DNA from: an uncultured Senegalimassilia sp.
GTDB taxonomy: Bacteria; Actinomycetota; Coriobacteriia; Coriobacteriales; Eggerthellaceae
DNA length: 64,000 nt
Direction of reading: 5' to 3'
NCBI RefSeq assembly: GCF_934636665.1
Contig: NZ_CAKUAT010000009.1
Coordinates: 1-64,000 of the forward strand
The translations under genes were made by a program, and so were the position numbers. Shown here one piece after another: positions 44,149 through 52,245 of the stretch (the first letter of the stretch is position 1; each line of letters opens with the position of its first letter). The notes beneath the pieces were generated by a model. It was not told the DNA's origin and ran no database searches. It saw nothing but the letters and a program-made list of their open reading frames with translations.

Positions 44149-45720
44149 GTGACGGATCGAAAGACCGAAGAACGCGCCGAGGCGGAGACGCACGGCGCAA
44201 CGCCGGGAAATGAGGAGAAGGGGCCGGGCAAGCACGCAGCGCTGCCGCGGAAGGCGGCCACGGCGGGCCTGCTGATGCCGTCGGTGCTGACGAGCGTGGC
44301 CGTTGCGCTGGTCGTGGCGCAATACCAACCGCTCGTGTTCAACCCCGATGCATACGCATCGACCGAGCAGGCCACGGCCGAAATCAAGCCCGTCGAGGTG
44401 ACGGCGGAACGCCAGGATGCGCAACCCGCCACCGATGCGAACTATAGCGCGGCGGACTACGGGATCGACGCCTCCAACCTGAAGGACGGCACGTACACCG
44501 GCTCCGGCCAGGGATTCAAAAGCACCATCACGGTGGCGGTGACCATCAGCGGCGGGAAGATCGTCGCAATCGAAATAGTGTCCGCGGGCGACGACGAGCC
44601 GTATTTCAGCAACGCGAAGGGGCTGATAAGCTCGGTCATCGCTGCGCAATCGACGTCGGTGGACACCATTTCAGGGGCAACCTACTCTTCAAAGGGCATC
44701 CTCGTCGCCATCAAGAACGCTCTTGAAAAGGCCGCGGGCGGAACGGGATCCGCCACGGGCGCCTCATCCGCCCCGGCATCCACCGCCTCGGGCAAAAGCC
44801 ACGTAACGCTGAACCCGACCCAGGTGCCGGCAGGTGGCTACGCCGATGGCACCTACTACGGCAAGGGAGAAGGCTACAAAAGCACCATTCGCGTGGCCGT
44901 GACCATCGCAGGAGGGAAGATCTCCAAGATAGACGTCCTCTCCCAAGACGACGATGCCGCATATTTCAACCGCGCGAAATCGCTGATCGCAACCGTCATC
45001 GACAAGCAGACGACGGCGGTCGACACAGTGTCGGGCGCAACGTTCTCCTCGGAAGGCATCTTGGCCGCCGTCGAGGACGCCCTGCGCCAAGCGGCGGTCA
45101 AAAGCGGCAACGACGCCGCAACGGATAAACCCTCCGGCGATTCCGGCAACACGGGAAGCGGCGACTCGCCGAGCAAGCCCGACGTCGACGAGCCTTCCCA
45201 GGGCGGGCAAACCGAGACCCGCTACCTTGACGGAGACTATACCGCGTACGTGAAGTGCGAGAACACCGAGGACCCCAACGCGTTCGAGCCGTATTACCTG
45301 GCCATGACCGTTACGGTCGAAAACGGCAAGGCATCCGCGATCAAGGACGTTCACGGGACGAACAAGGCGACCGACAAAGACGCGGTGCTCGAGGAATACG
45401 ATGAATCGAACGATGCGTATCTTGAATGGGCGGCGTTCGGACGCGTCGTTCGCGGCAAGGAGTACGTCGGCGTCGTCAAGCAGCTGATCGATCTGCACGC
45501 GGCCCCAAGCAACGTGGACGTCGTGTCCCGCTCCACCTATTCCTCGAAGGCCATCGTGAAGGCATACGAGAAGGCGCTCGAGCTGGCCAATGAGGCCTAC
45601 AAGAAGGCGAATCCGTCAGACGACGCCGCAACGGGCGACGCCGGCAGCTCGGACACTGCATCCGGGAAGGACGATGCGGGAAGCACCTCGAACAGCGAAG
45701 GCGGGGCCGACCGTGCTTAA
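44149..45720 (+). CDS. Triple-domain FMN-binding protein
   Basis: A 523-residue membrane-anchored protein: helix at about residues 36-58, then three FMN_bind domains outside (about 112-195, 232-315 and 360-480). Domains 1 and 2 carry DTISGAT and DTVSGAT, the ApbE attachment motif; domain 3 has DVVSRST, in which Gly-Ala is replaced, so it may hold no covalent FMN. Low-complexity linkers rich in Ser/Gly/Asp separate them. The start is a GTG at 44149 with AAAGGAG upstream. It is likely an electron relay between the membrane and the wall protein. It overlaps the next gene by eight bases. Confidence 0.88.
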   Translation: MTDRKTEERAEAETHGATPGNEEKGPGKHAALPRKAATAGLLMPSVLTSVAVALVVAQYQPLVFNPDAYASTEQATAEIKPVEVTAERQDAQPATDANYSAADYGIDASNLKDGTYTGSGQGFKSTITVAVTISGGKIVAIEIVSAGDDEPYFSNAKGLISSVIAAQSTSVDTISGATYSSKGILVAIKNALEKAAGGTGSATGASSAPASTASGKSHVTLNPTQVPAGGYADGTYYGKGEGYKSTIRVAVTIAGGKISKIDVLSQDDDAAYFNRAKSLIATVIDKQTTAVDTVSGATFSSEGILAAVEDALRQAAVKSGNDAATDKPSGDSGNTGSGDSPSKPDVDEPSQGGQTETRYLDGDYTAYVKCENTEDPNAFEPYYLAMTVTVENGKASAIKDVHGTNKATDKDAVLEEYDESNDAYLEWAAFGRVVRGKEYVGVVKQLIDLHAAPSNVDVVSRSTYSSKAIVKAYEKALELANEAYKKANPSDDAATGDAGSSDTASGKDDAGSTSNSEGGADRA

Positions 45721-46192
45721 CCTTCTCGTACGCAAGCGAAACCTTATAGCGAAAACCGTGAACGTTGCGGTTATCGGAGCGTTGGCGGTCGGCTTCAGCC
45801 TGTGGGCCGCCGACGCCAACGCCGCCGATGCCATGGTTCAAAAGCAGATCCAAGAGGCCGAGCGCGCGGCAACCCGCGGGCCATATGCCGTCGACGGCGT
45901 GTTCACGGGCACCGCTCAAGGATACGGCGGGCCGGTGACCACGCAGGTCACCGTGAAGGACGGCTACATCGACGCCGTTCAGGTCGTGGACGCCCCCAAC
46001 GAGGACGGCCCCTACCTGGAGCAGGCCGTCAAGCTCATCGACGACATGTTGGCCAAGCAAACGCCGAACGTGGACACGGTATCGGGCGCCACGTTCTCGT
46101 CTGCCGGCATCATCAACGGCGCGGTTCAGGCGCTTGAAGCAAGCAGCTCCGACCAGGCAGGCGCCGCGGCATCGGCAGAGGACGGCGAATAG
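45713..46192 (+). CDS. Small membrane FMN-binding protein
   Basis: A 159-residue protein: an N-terminal helix (about residues 12-33, IAKTVNVAVIGALAVGF) and one outward FMN_bind domain with DTVSGAT around residue 130. It resembles RnfG/NqrC-type FMN subunits, which take electrons from membrane partners. The GTG start at 45713 overlaps the end of the preceding gene; the next gene starts two bases after its stop. It is probably the first flavin acceptor after the polyferredoxin. Confidence 0.85.
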   Translation: MLNLLVRKRNLIAKTVNVAVIGALAVGFSLWAADANAADAMVQKQIQEAERAATRGPYAVDGVFTGTAQGYGGPVTTQVTVKDGYIDAVQVVDAPNEDGPYLEQAVKLIDDMLAKQTPNVDTVSGATFSSAGIINGAVQALEASSSDQAGAAASAEDGE

Positions 46193-46193
46193 C

Positions 46194-47141
46194 ATGGCGA
46201 AGATCAAGACGAAGGCCCTGGCGCGCCATCGCCGCCTCCTCCTGGATCGCGGGGTGCGCTGGGCGGTGCAAATCGCGTTCTTCATAGCGTTCCCCGCCGT
46301 GTTCAGCGCGGCGTTCAACGGCGTGAAATACGCATTTACCCAGATCGGCGCCATGCAGCCGATAGAGCTGAGCGCTTTTATCGTCACATTGGCGGCGGTG
46401 CTGGCGTTCACCGTGGTGTTCGGCCGCTTCTTCTGCGGCTATGCCTGCGCGTTCGGGACGCTGGGCGATGCCCTGTTCGCCCTGTTCTCCCCCGTGCGCA
46501 AGAAGCTGGGCATCGGCGTCAGGAAACCGCTTCTGCCCCCGAAGCTGCAGCGCGCGCTGCAGCTGCTGAAATACCTGGTGCTGGTCGCCATCTGCGGGCT
46601 GTGCATCGCGGGCTCGTGGTCGAGCGTCTCGGGGTACAGCCCCTGGACGGCGTTCGCGGGCATCATCGCCGGCAACGTCGACGGCGTTGCGGCGGGCGCG
46701 TTCGCCATCCTCGGCGCCATCGCGCTCGGCATGCTGTTCGTGGAGCGCTTCTTCTGCCAGTTCCTCTGCCCGCTCGGCGCGGTGTTCAGCCTGCTGCCGG
46801 TGCTCCCCTTCTCCTCTTTCCGCCGCAACACGACGCGCTGCGCGAAAGGGTGCGGGCTGTGCAAGCGCTCATGCCCGGTGTCGGTGCACCCCGACCCCGA
46901 TGCGCTTGCCGCGGGCGAGTGCATCTCGTGCGGCCGATGCGCCGACGGATGCCCTCTGGAGAACGTGGCGATGCTGCGCGTGCCCAACCCGAGCGCTTCG
47001 GCGGCGTCGAACCTGGCGGAGGCCCCTGGCGCTAAAAAGGCCCAGGTCAAGGAATATCTCGTGCGTCTACGCGGCACCGAGATCCCCTTGGTGCTGATCA
47101 AGGCGGCGGCGCTTTTCGCGTTGTGCTGGTTGTTCATATAG
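46194..47141 (+). CDS. NapH-like membrane polyferredoxin
   Basis: A 315-residue membrane iron-sulfur protein of the NapH/NosR/CcoG-like 4Fe-4S group. It has about five helices, two membrane-edge Cys motifs (CGYACAFG and CQFLCPLG), and two C-terminal [4Fe-4S] motifs (CAKGCGLCKRSCP and CISCGRCADGCP). A final helix closes the chain. Such proteins move electrons from quinol or cytoplasmic donors outward. Its place between FMN proteins and ApbE suggests that it is the membrane entry point of this electron-transfer chain, in place of the NADH dehydrogenase of the Listeria system. Confidence 0.85.
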   Translation: MAKIKTKALARHRRLLLDRGVRWAVQIAFFIAFPAVFSAAFNGVKYAFTQIGAMQPIELSAFIVTLAAVLAFTVVFGRFFCGYACAFGTLGDALFALFSPVRKKLGIGVRKPLLPPKLQRALQLLKYLVLVAICGLCIAGSWSSVSGYSPWTAFAGIIAGNVDGVAAGAFAILGAIALGMLFVERFFCQFLCPLGAVFSLLPVLPFSSFRRNTTRCAKGCGLCKRSCPVSVHPDPDALAAGECISCGRCADGCPLENVAMLRVPNPSASAASNLAEAPGAKKAQVKEYLVRLRGTEIPLVLIKAAALFALCWLFI

Positions 47142-47162
47142 GAAACGAAAAGGATTTGGTCG

Positions 47163-48227
47163 ATGGAGAACGGAATGCTCTCGCGCCGAAGGTTTCTCAT
47201 GCTTGCGGCGGGCTCGATGTGCGCGATGGCCGCGCCCGCATGGCTGACAGGCTGCTCGGCGGGGCAAAACGACGGAAACGACGGCGCGGCCGCGAACGAT
47301 GCCGCCGATAGCGCAGCTTACGAGGTCCAATCCCTCACGCTGTTCCTATTCGACACCGTCATCCAGATCAGCGCGCTATGCGCGCCCGAGCTGATGGACC
47401 GCATCTCCGAGCGTTGCCAGTTCTTCGAAGACCGCTTCTCGCGCACGAAGGAAGGCAGCGACATCTGGAACATCAACCAGGCGCACGGCGCGCCGGTAGA
47501 GGTCTCCGAGGAAACGGCGCGGTGCATCGAGGCATCGCTTGCGTATTCCGAGGCTTCGGACGGCCTGTTCGACATCAGCATCGGCGCCGTTTCCAGCCTC
47601 TGGGATTTCGTTGAGGGCATCAAACCCGACGACGACGCGATCGAGGAAGCGGTCAAGCACGTCGACTACCGCACGATCTCGGTCGACGGCACCACGGTGA
47701 CGCTCGCCGACCCCGACGCGATGCTCGACCTTGGCGGCATCGCGAAGGGATTCATCACCGACGACCTGGTCTCCATGCTGCGGGAAGCGGGCTGCGAAAG
47801 CGCCATGCTCTCTCTGGGCGGAAATGTCTACGTGCTGGGGGAAAGCTTCCGCGGCGACGACTGGAACGTTGGCGTGCAAGACCCCAACGGCACGGCGAAC
47901 GACGTGATCGCAAGCATTCCTGCACGCGATAAATCCCTGGTCACAAGCGGGCTGTACGAGCGCAGCTTCACCGTTGGCGACGTGCTGTACTACCACATCC
48001 TCGACCCGCGCACGGGTTATCCGGTGAAGACGGACCTGGCAAGCGCCTCGATCGTGTCCGACAGCTCCACCGATGGCGACGCGTATTCCACCACGCTGTT
48101 TTTGATGGGTCACGACAAGGCCATGGAGCTGCTGAACTCCGACGAGCGCTTCAACGGACTGCTGGTGGATATGAACGATACGGCCACGGCGTCGGACGGC
48201 TCCGGGTTCACGCTCCTGAACGAATAG
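47163..48227 (+). CDS. apbE: ApbE flavin transferase (Tat lipoprotein)
   Basis: A 354-residue FAD:protein FMN transferase that attaches FMN to Thr/Ser in the S-G-A-T motif of FMN_bind proteins outside the membrane. The N terminus has both a Tat motif (SRRRFLML) and a lipobox (LTGC, Cys near residue 31). Core motifs: LFDTVIQI, FDISIGAV, LDLGGIAKGF, SLGGNVYVLG and ILDPRTGYPV. It corresponds to FmnB of the Listeria extracellular electron transfer locus and presumably modifies the FMN_bind domains encoded just upstream. Confidence 0.93.
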   Translation: MENGMLSRRRFLMLAAGSMCAMAAPAWLTGCSAGQNDGNDGAAANDAADSAAYEVQSLTLFLFDTVIQISALCAPELMDRISERCQFFEDRFSRTKEGSDIWNINQAHGAPVEVSEETARCIEASLAYSEASDGLFDISIGAVSSLWDFVEGIKPDDDAIEEAVKHVDYRTISVDGTTVTLADPDAMLDLGGIAKGFITDDLVSMLREAGCESAMLSLGGNVYVLGESFRGDDWNVGVQDPNGTANDVIASIPARDKSLVTSGLYERSFTVGDVLYYHILDPRTGYPVKTDLASASIVSDSSTDGDAYSTTLFLMGHDKAMELLNSDERFNGLLVDMNDTATASDGSGFTLLNE

Positions 48228-48244
48228 AAGGAGGCAGATGTAAC

Positions 48245-48646
48245 ATGACTACCGCCCAGAAAAAAGCATGCAGGCGAATGAGGCTCAATGTCATTGCGGT
48301 GTTGGTCATCGTAGCGGTTGCGTTGGCCGCCGCCGCGGCCGCCAACGCGCTTGGCAGCGCAGACGATGCCCGGACCGCCGTCATCCAAGACGCGGACGGC
48401 AACACCTTCACGATGCCGCTTTCCCAAGATGACGTCCTTACGGTTGCTTCGAGCGCCGGCACGAACGTGATCGAGGTGCAAGCGGGCAAAGTGCGCGTGA
48501 GCGAGGCCGACTGCCCCAACCAGGACTGCGTCGAGCAGGGTTGGATCTCGAAGGCGGGCCAGCAGATCGTATGCCTTCCGCATAAGCTCGTCGTGAACAT
48601 AACGGACGAGGACGCCGCATCGACCTACGATGTCGTCGGGCAATAG
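48245..48646 (+). CDS. NusG domain II protein (EetA-like)
   Basis: A 133-residue protein with an N-terminal membrane helix (about 14-36) and an outer NusG-II domain (VIQDADGNTFTMPL, then DCPNQDCVEQGWI, LPHKLVV). Proteins of this family accompany Gx transporters and FMN_bind/ApbE genes, and EetA of the Listeria system is, to my knowledge, of this type. Two cysteines (DCPNQDC) could be redox active. GGAGG lies upstream of the ATG. Confidence 0.8.
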   Translation: MTTAQKKACRRMRLNVIAVLVIVAVALAAAAAANALGSADDARTAVIQDADGNTFTMPLSQDDVLTVASSAGTNVIEVQAGKVRVSEADCPNQDCVEQGWISKAGQQIVCLPHKLVVNITDEDAASTYDVVGQ

Positions 48647-48664
48647 CGGGTCGGACGCTTCGTT

Positions 48665-50053
48665 ATGGCCGTAAATCCCCGCATCATCGCCACGCAGCGT
48701 CTTGCGCGCATCTCGCTTTTGAGCGCGCTCGCGCTTGTCCTGAGCTATATTGAGACGATGATCCCGCTCCCCGTGGCGCTGCCGGGCGTGAAGCTCGGCC
48801 TGGCGAACGTGGCAGTGGTGGTGGCGCTCTTAGGGCTCGACGTGCGCGCCGCGGCCGCAGTTGCGGTGGTGAAGGTGATGGCGTCGGGCTTCCTGTTCGG
48901 TTCGCCGATGATGCTCATGTACAGCCTGGGCGGCACGGCGCTCGCGTTCGCAGGGAGCGCGGCGGCGTCGCGCATCCCCGGCTTAGGCGCGGTGGCAACG
49001 TGCATGGTGGCGGCGATCCTCCACAATGCAGGCCAGATCGCGGTTGCCGCCCTGTTGCTGGGAACGCCATCGGTGCTGCTCAGCTTGCCGCCGCTCGCCT
49101 TGGCGGCATGCGCAACGGGCTTCGTCACGGGCGCCGTTGCGGCGGGCGTGCTGGCGTCGCAGCCCAACGGCCCGTACGCAGCCGAAAGCATCGAGATCCC
49201 GCGACCCCGCATGAAAAAGCAGGCGCCATCGAGCGGGAACGGCTTCAGGCCGCTTGCCGTCGACGTCGCGATGTTTGGGGCATATCGCCCCGGAACGACG
49301 ACGGCCCACAAGCTGGACCCGCGCGCGAAGATCGTCTTCGCGGTGCTGTTCATCGCGACGGCATTCGTCGCGCAAGGTGCGCCGGCATTGCTCATCCTGC
49401 TTGCGGCCGCCATGGCCGTGCAGGCGGCCTCCGGTTCGAGCGCGCATACGGCGCTGCGCTCCTTGAAGCCGTTCGCATGGCTTATGGGCTTCGTCCTGGT
49501 GTTCGATACGCTGTTCGTAAACTCGGGCGATGTCATCTGGTGCGCAGGCCCGGCGACGATCACCGCGGGCGGGGTATCATGCGCGATCGAGAACGTGCTG
49601 CGCTTCGTTTGCGTGCTGCTAGGCACGTCGGCGCTCATGACCACCACGTCGCCGACGCAGCTGACCGACGGGTTCTCGCTGATGCTGCGCCCCCTGAACC
49701 GCTTCGGAGTACGAACGGCATCCGCCGGCTTGGCCATGAGCATGACGCTGCGCTTCATCCCCACGCTGACGAAGGAGTTCAACAAGGTGTGCGTCGCCCA
49801 GATGTCGCGCGGCGCCGATTTCGCAAACGGCGGCGTGCTGCAGCGCGGCCTTGCGCTCGTATCCGCCCTCGTCCCCATGTTCGCCAGCGCTCTGCGTCGA
49901 TCGGAATCGCTCGCGTATGCGGTCGAGGCGCGTGCGTTCGGCGCTGCCGGCGCTTCGCGGACCTGTCTGCGCAGCTACCGCCTTCGACGCGCGGACTGGG
50001 CGGCCCTAGCGCTGGCAGCGGCGCTTCTTGTGATCGAGTTGACGTTGCGATGA
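48665..50053 (+). CDS. Fused Gx transporter (EetB-like) and EcfT protein
   Basis: A 462-residue membrane protein made of two families. Residues ~1-170 are a Gx_transp/HepI-like domain (ISLLSALALVLSYIETMIP, PGVKLGLANV), as in EetB. After a Pro/Lys-rich linker (about 175-210), residues ~215-460 are EcfT, the transmembrane part of ECF vitamin transporters (HKLDPRAKI, then the coupling-helix Ala-Arg-Gly type motif SRGADFANG and VEARAFGA). In Listeria the corresponding functions are separate proteins (EetB, FmnA). No ECF ATPase or RibU gene is in the window. It may supply flavin for ApbE and pass electrons to the flavoproteins. Confidence 0.85.
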   Translation: MAVNPRIIATQRLARISLLSALALVLSYIETMIPLPVALPGVKLGLANVAVVVALLGLDVRAAAAVAVVKVMASGFLFGSPMMLMYSLGGTALAFAGSAAASRIPGLGAVATCMVAAILHNAGQIAVAALLLGTPSVLLSLPPLALAACATGFVTGAVAAGVLASQPNGPYAAESIEIPRPRMKKQAPSSGNGFRPLAVDVAMFGAYRPGTTTAHKLDPRAKIVFAVLFIATAFVAQGAPALLILLAAAMAVQAASGSSAHTALRSLKPFAWLMGFVLVFDTLFVNSGDVIWCAGPATITAGGVSCAIENVLRFVCVLLGTSALMTTTSPTQLTDGFSLMLRPLNRFGVRTASAGLAMSMTLRFIPTLTKEFNKVCVAQMSRGADFANGGVLQRGLALVSALVPMFASALRRSESLAYAVEARAFGAAGASRTCLRSYRLRRADWAALALAAALLVIELTLR

Positions 50054-50209
50054 TCGGCGCAGTCGGCTTTTCCGGAGCCGGCGCGACCGGCCCCTATTGG
50101 GATCAGAGCCGCCTCGCTCTGACGTCGAGATGATCAGCGCGGTCAGCTTTTTCGGAGCCGGTCTAATCGACCCCTATCCAGGCTGGGACTGCCTCGCTTA
50201 ACGCAAGAG
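50050..50209 (+). repeat. Two tandem 80-bp repeats carrying coupled micro-ORFs
   Basis: Units 50050-50129 and 50130-50209 are related (shared GATCNGCGCNGTCNGCTTTT, GGAGCCGG, CCCCTAT). Each opens with ATG: 50050-50133 would encode 27 residues and 50130-50201 would encode 23, both starting MI(G/S)AV(G/S)F. The first ATG overlaps the EetB-EcfT stop (ATGA) and the second overlaps the first micro-ORF's stop (ATGA). They may be real peptides or chance products of a duplication. The rest of the gap, to 50377, holds nothing clear. Confidence 0.4.
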
Positions 50210-50377
50210 AATGCGGAGAGAGCGCGGTTGACACGAGGGAGATGCGAAGCCGTTCTTTTGAAGTCCGGAGTTGCCGGTTCGGAGCCGCTGCGTTTTGTGC
50301 GAAAGGGATGCCGGGGAAACGCATCGGGAACGCATGCCCAAGAGCGGACCACCGCGTTTGCCGCAAGCGGGACAGAC

Positions 50378-50896
50378 TTACGCCTGCTTGTCGGTTTTCA
50401 CTATGAAGCCGAAGTAGATGATGTGGCCGACCCAGACCGCCGCCAGGACGACCCGCCCGACGGGGACGCGGCCCATCAGGGCGAAGCCGATGGCCAGCAG
50501 CACCGTCACCGGGATGAGGATGGTCAGCTTCGCGCGCAGCGTCATGGAACGCTTGGTCACGTAGCCCTCCAGCACCTGCTTGTACACCTTCGTGCCCTTG
50601 AACCAGCTGTTCAAACGCGTGGAGCTGCGGGCGAAGCAGAAGGCCGCGACCAGAATGAACGGCGTGGTGGGCAGGATCGGCAGCACCACGCCGACCATTC
50701 CCAACGCGAAGCACAGGAAGCCGCCGACGGCCCATAGGGCATGGCTGAAACAACGGCTATCGCCCGTTAAACGACACGATGCCGCACGGAATAGGCCGCT
50801 ACCGACCGGACAGGCCGCCTCCGCTGATCGGACGGCATCGGGATACACCGGGCCGGAAGGCGCCGTCTGCTCGATCAAGACAATCTGCTCGTTCAC
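50378..50896 (-). CDS. DUF454 family membrane protein
   Basis: A 172-residue inner-membrane protein of the DUF454/YbaN family: GGFLCFALGMVGVVLPILPTTPF and FCFARSSTRLNSWF are the family signature, followed by two to three helices and a basic tail. The N-terminal ~45 residues before the first helix are not conserved in the family as I know it, so the GTG start at 50896 is uncertain. Function is unknown. It is convergent with the electron-transfer locus. Confidence 0.78.
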   Translation of the reverse strand: MNEQIVLIEQTAPSGPVYPDAVRSAEAACPVGSGLFRAASCRLTGDSRCFSHALWAVGGFLCFALGMVGVVLPILPTTPFILVAAFCFARSSTRLNSWFKGTKVYKQVLEGYVTKRSMTLRAKLTILIPVTVLLAIGFALMGRVPVGRVVLAAVWVGHIIYFGFIVKTDKQA

Positions 50897-51216
50897 GTCT
50901 CACGCTCGCTCACTGTTTCAACACGCTAACAAATTCCGAGAAGTTTACCATAGCTTCTTTGCTGAGGCAACCATGGCGAACTCTTTGGAGCTAGCAGCCT
51001 CCTGCTGGCTCCAGCAGCTGCCTTAAGCCACCCGAACCGCTCGCAGACACCGCGGCACGAAACTCCCATCGAGCGCAAACCAGCGGCTCGCTTTGGGGCG
51101 GGCTGCCTCGTTTTTCCCAATCCCGACAAACGCGCCCTATGATCGTCGCGTTAAAGTTACCCGTGGCTATCCGTGTGACGGTTGTGCGGAGCCGGGCGGT
51201 TGCGGGCGATTGGCGC

Positions 51217-51268
51217 TTGCGCTCGAACCGGGGGCCGGGTATTCTATAGCTATTGAGATTAATTCTCA
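51217..51268 (+). promoter_or_regulatory. Rubrerythrin promoter with Fur/PerR-like box
   Basis: A -35 TTGCGC (51217-51222) and a -10 TATTCT (51240-51245) are 17 bases apart. Directly downstream is the dyad TGAGA-TTAAT-TCTCA (51254-51268), resembling Fur-family boxes. The position would let a repressor block transcription until peroxide or iron stress. Upstream, 50897-51216 has no gene. Confidence 0.5.
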
Positions 51269-51317
51269 TTAACGATTCCAACAGGAAGCACTACTTCAGA
51301 CGAGAAGGAGTATCACC

Positions 51318-51929
51318 ATGAATAAGCGCACCGAGCTGCCCACCGCAGAGAATTCCTCCAACTTCAACCGCGTCGCCGGCGCAACCTGCCAGGTCGGCAC
51401 CACGCTGGAGAACCTGAAGGCCGCCGTGTGCGGCGAGACGGGCGCTTCCGCCAAGTACGCCGCCTGCGCCAAGCTGGCCAAGGAGAAGGGCTATGAGCAG
51501 CTGGGCCGCCTGTGGGAGGCCACCAGCGCCGCCGAGCAGGTGCACATCCGCCTGGAGGCCGGCCTGGTCGAGGAGCTTGAGCCGGGCTACGAGCGCCCCA
51601 CGGCCGACGCCCCCGAGCTGGAGGAGATCGACCTGAACCTGATCGCCTCCGCCAACGGCGAGATCTTCGAGACCTCCGACATGTACCCGGGCTTCATCGC
51701 GAAGGCCCAGGAGGAGGGCAACGACAAGGCCGTCCAGGTGTTCACCAAGGCCAAGCTGGCCGAGGCCGTGCACGCCGAGCTGTACCTGCAGGCGTACAAC
51801 AACATCGACGCCGCCGATGACGACTCCTACTTCCTGTGCCCGGGCTGCGGCTACATCGAGAAGGGCTCCGCCGCCCCCGAGAACTGCCCCATCTGCGGCG
51901 CGCCCGCCAAGGTGTTCAAGCAGTTCTAA
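51318..51929 (+). CDS. Rubrerythrin-like diiron protein
   Basis: A 203-residue rubrerythrin: a four-helix ferritin-like domain with Glu/His ligands (EQVH near residue 73 and AVHAELY near 155) and a C-terminal rubredoxin-like knuckle pair (CPGCGYIEKG and CPICGAPAKVF). It reduces hydrogen peroxide in anaerobes, with electrons from rubredoxin or NADH systems. GAAGGAG precedes the ATG. Codon use is very regular (strong GC3), suggesting high expression. It is monocistronic with a strong terminator. Confidence 0.9.
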   Translation: MNKRTELPTAENSSNFNRVAGATCQVGTTLENLKAAVCGETGASAKYAACAKLAKEKGYEQLGRLWEATSAAEQVHIRLEAGLVEELEPGYERPTADAPELEEIDLNLIASANGEIFETSDMYPGFIAKAQEEGNDKAVQVFTKAKLAEAVHAELYLQAYNNIDAADDDSYFLCPGCGYIEKGSAAPENCPICGAPAKVFKQF

Positions 51930-51949
51930 GCTGCAGGCAAACGAATCGC

Positions 51950-51974
51950 AAAGGCCGCCCACCGGGCGGCCTTT
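51950..51974 (+). terminator. Rho-independent terminator of rubrerythrin
   Basis: AAAGGCCGCCC pairs with GGGCGGCCTTT around ACC, followed by further T residues. Confidence 0.85.
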
Positions 51975-52043
51975 TTCGTTCTACTTCCCCATTTCCAGCA
52001 GCACCTCGCCGTCGAGGGATTCCACGCGGGCGGCGCGCACGCG
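51955..52043 (-). pseudogene. Duplicated 3' end of the phosphodiesterase gene
   Basis: These 89 bases match 52220-52308 with about five differences, including the terminator half and the last ~20 codons of the phosphodiesterase (ending ESLDGEVLLEMGK), but nothing upstream of them. The 176 bases between the copies have no gene and contain four GATAAG boxes between about 52069 and 52195. It looks like the trace of a local duplication or an insertion. Confidence 0.65.
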
Positions 52044-52245
52044 GGAATTCGTCCGCAGTTACCAGCTTCTGATAAGAACAAGGCAAGTAGATGATAAGTA
52101 CGTGATAAGTAGAATCCGGGACTTCGATTTGCGTTTTCCCAGGTCAGACGATTTCAGCCTCGAAGCAAGCCGCGAAAATGTAATTGAGCGATAAGAAGAA
52201 ACCAGCATCGCACAAGCGACCGCCCACCGGGCGGCCTTTTTCGTT

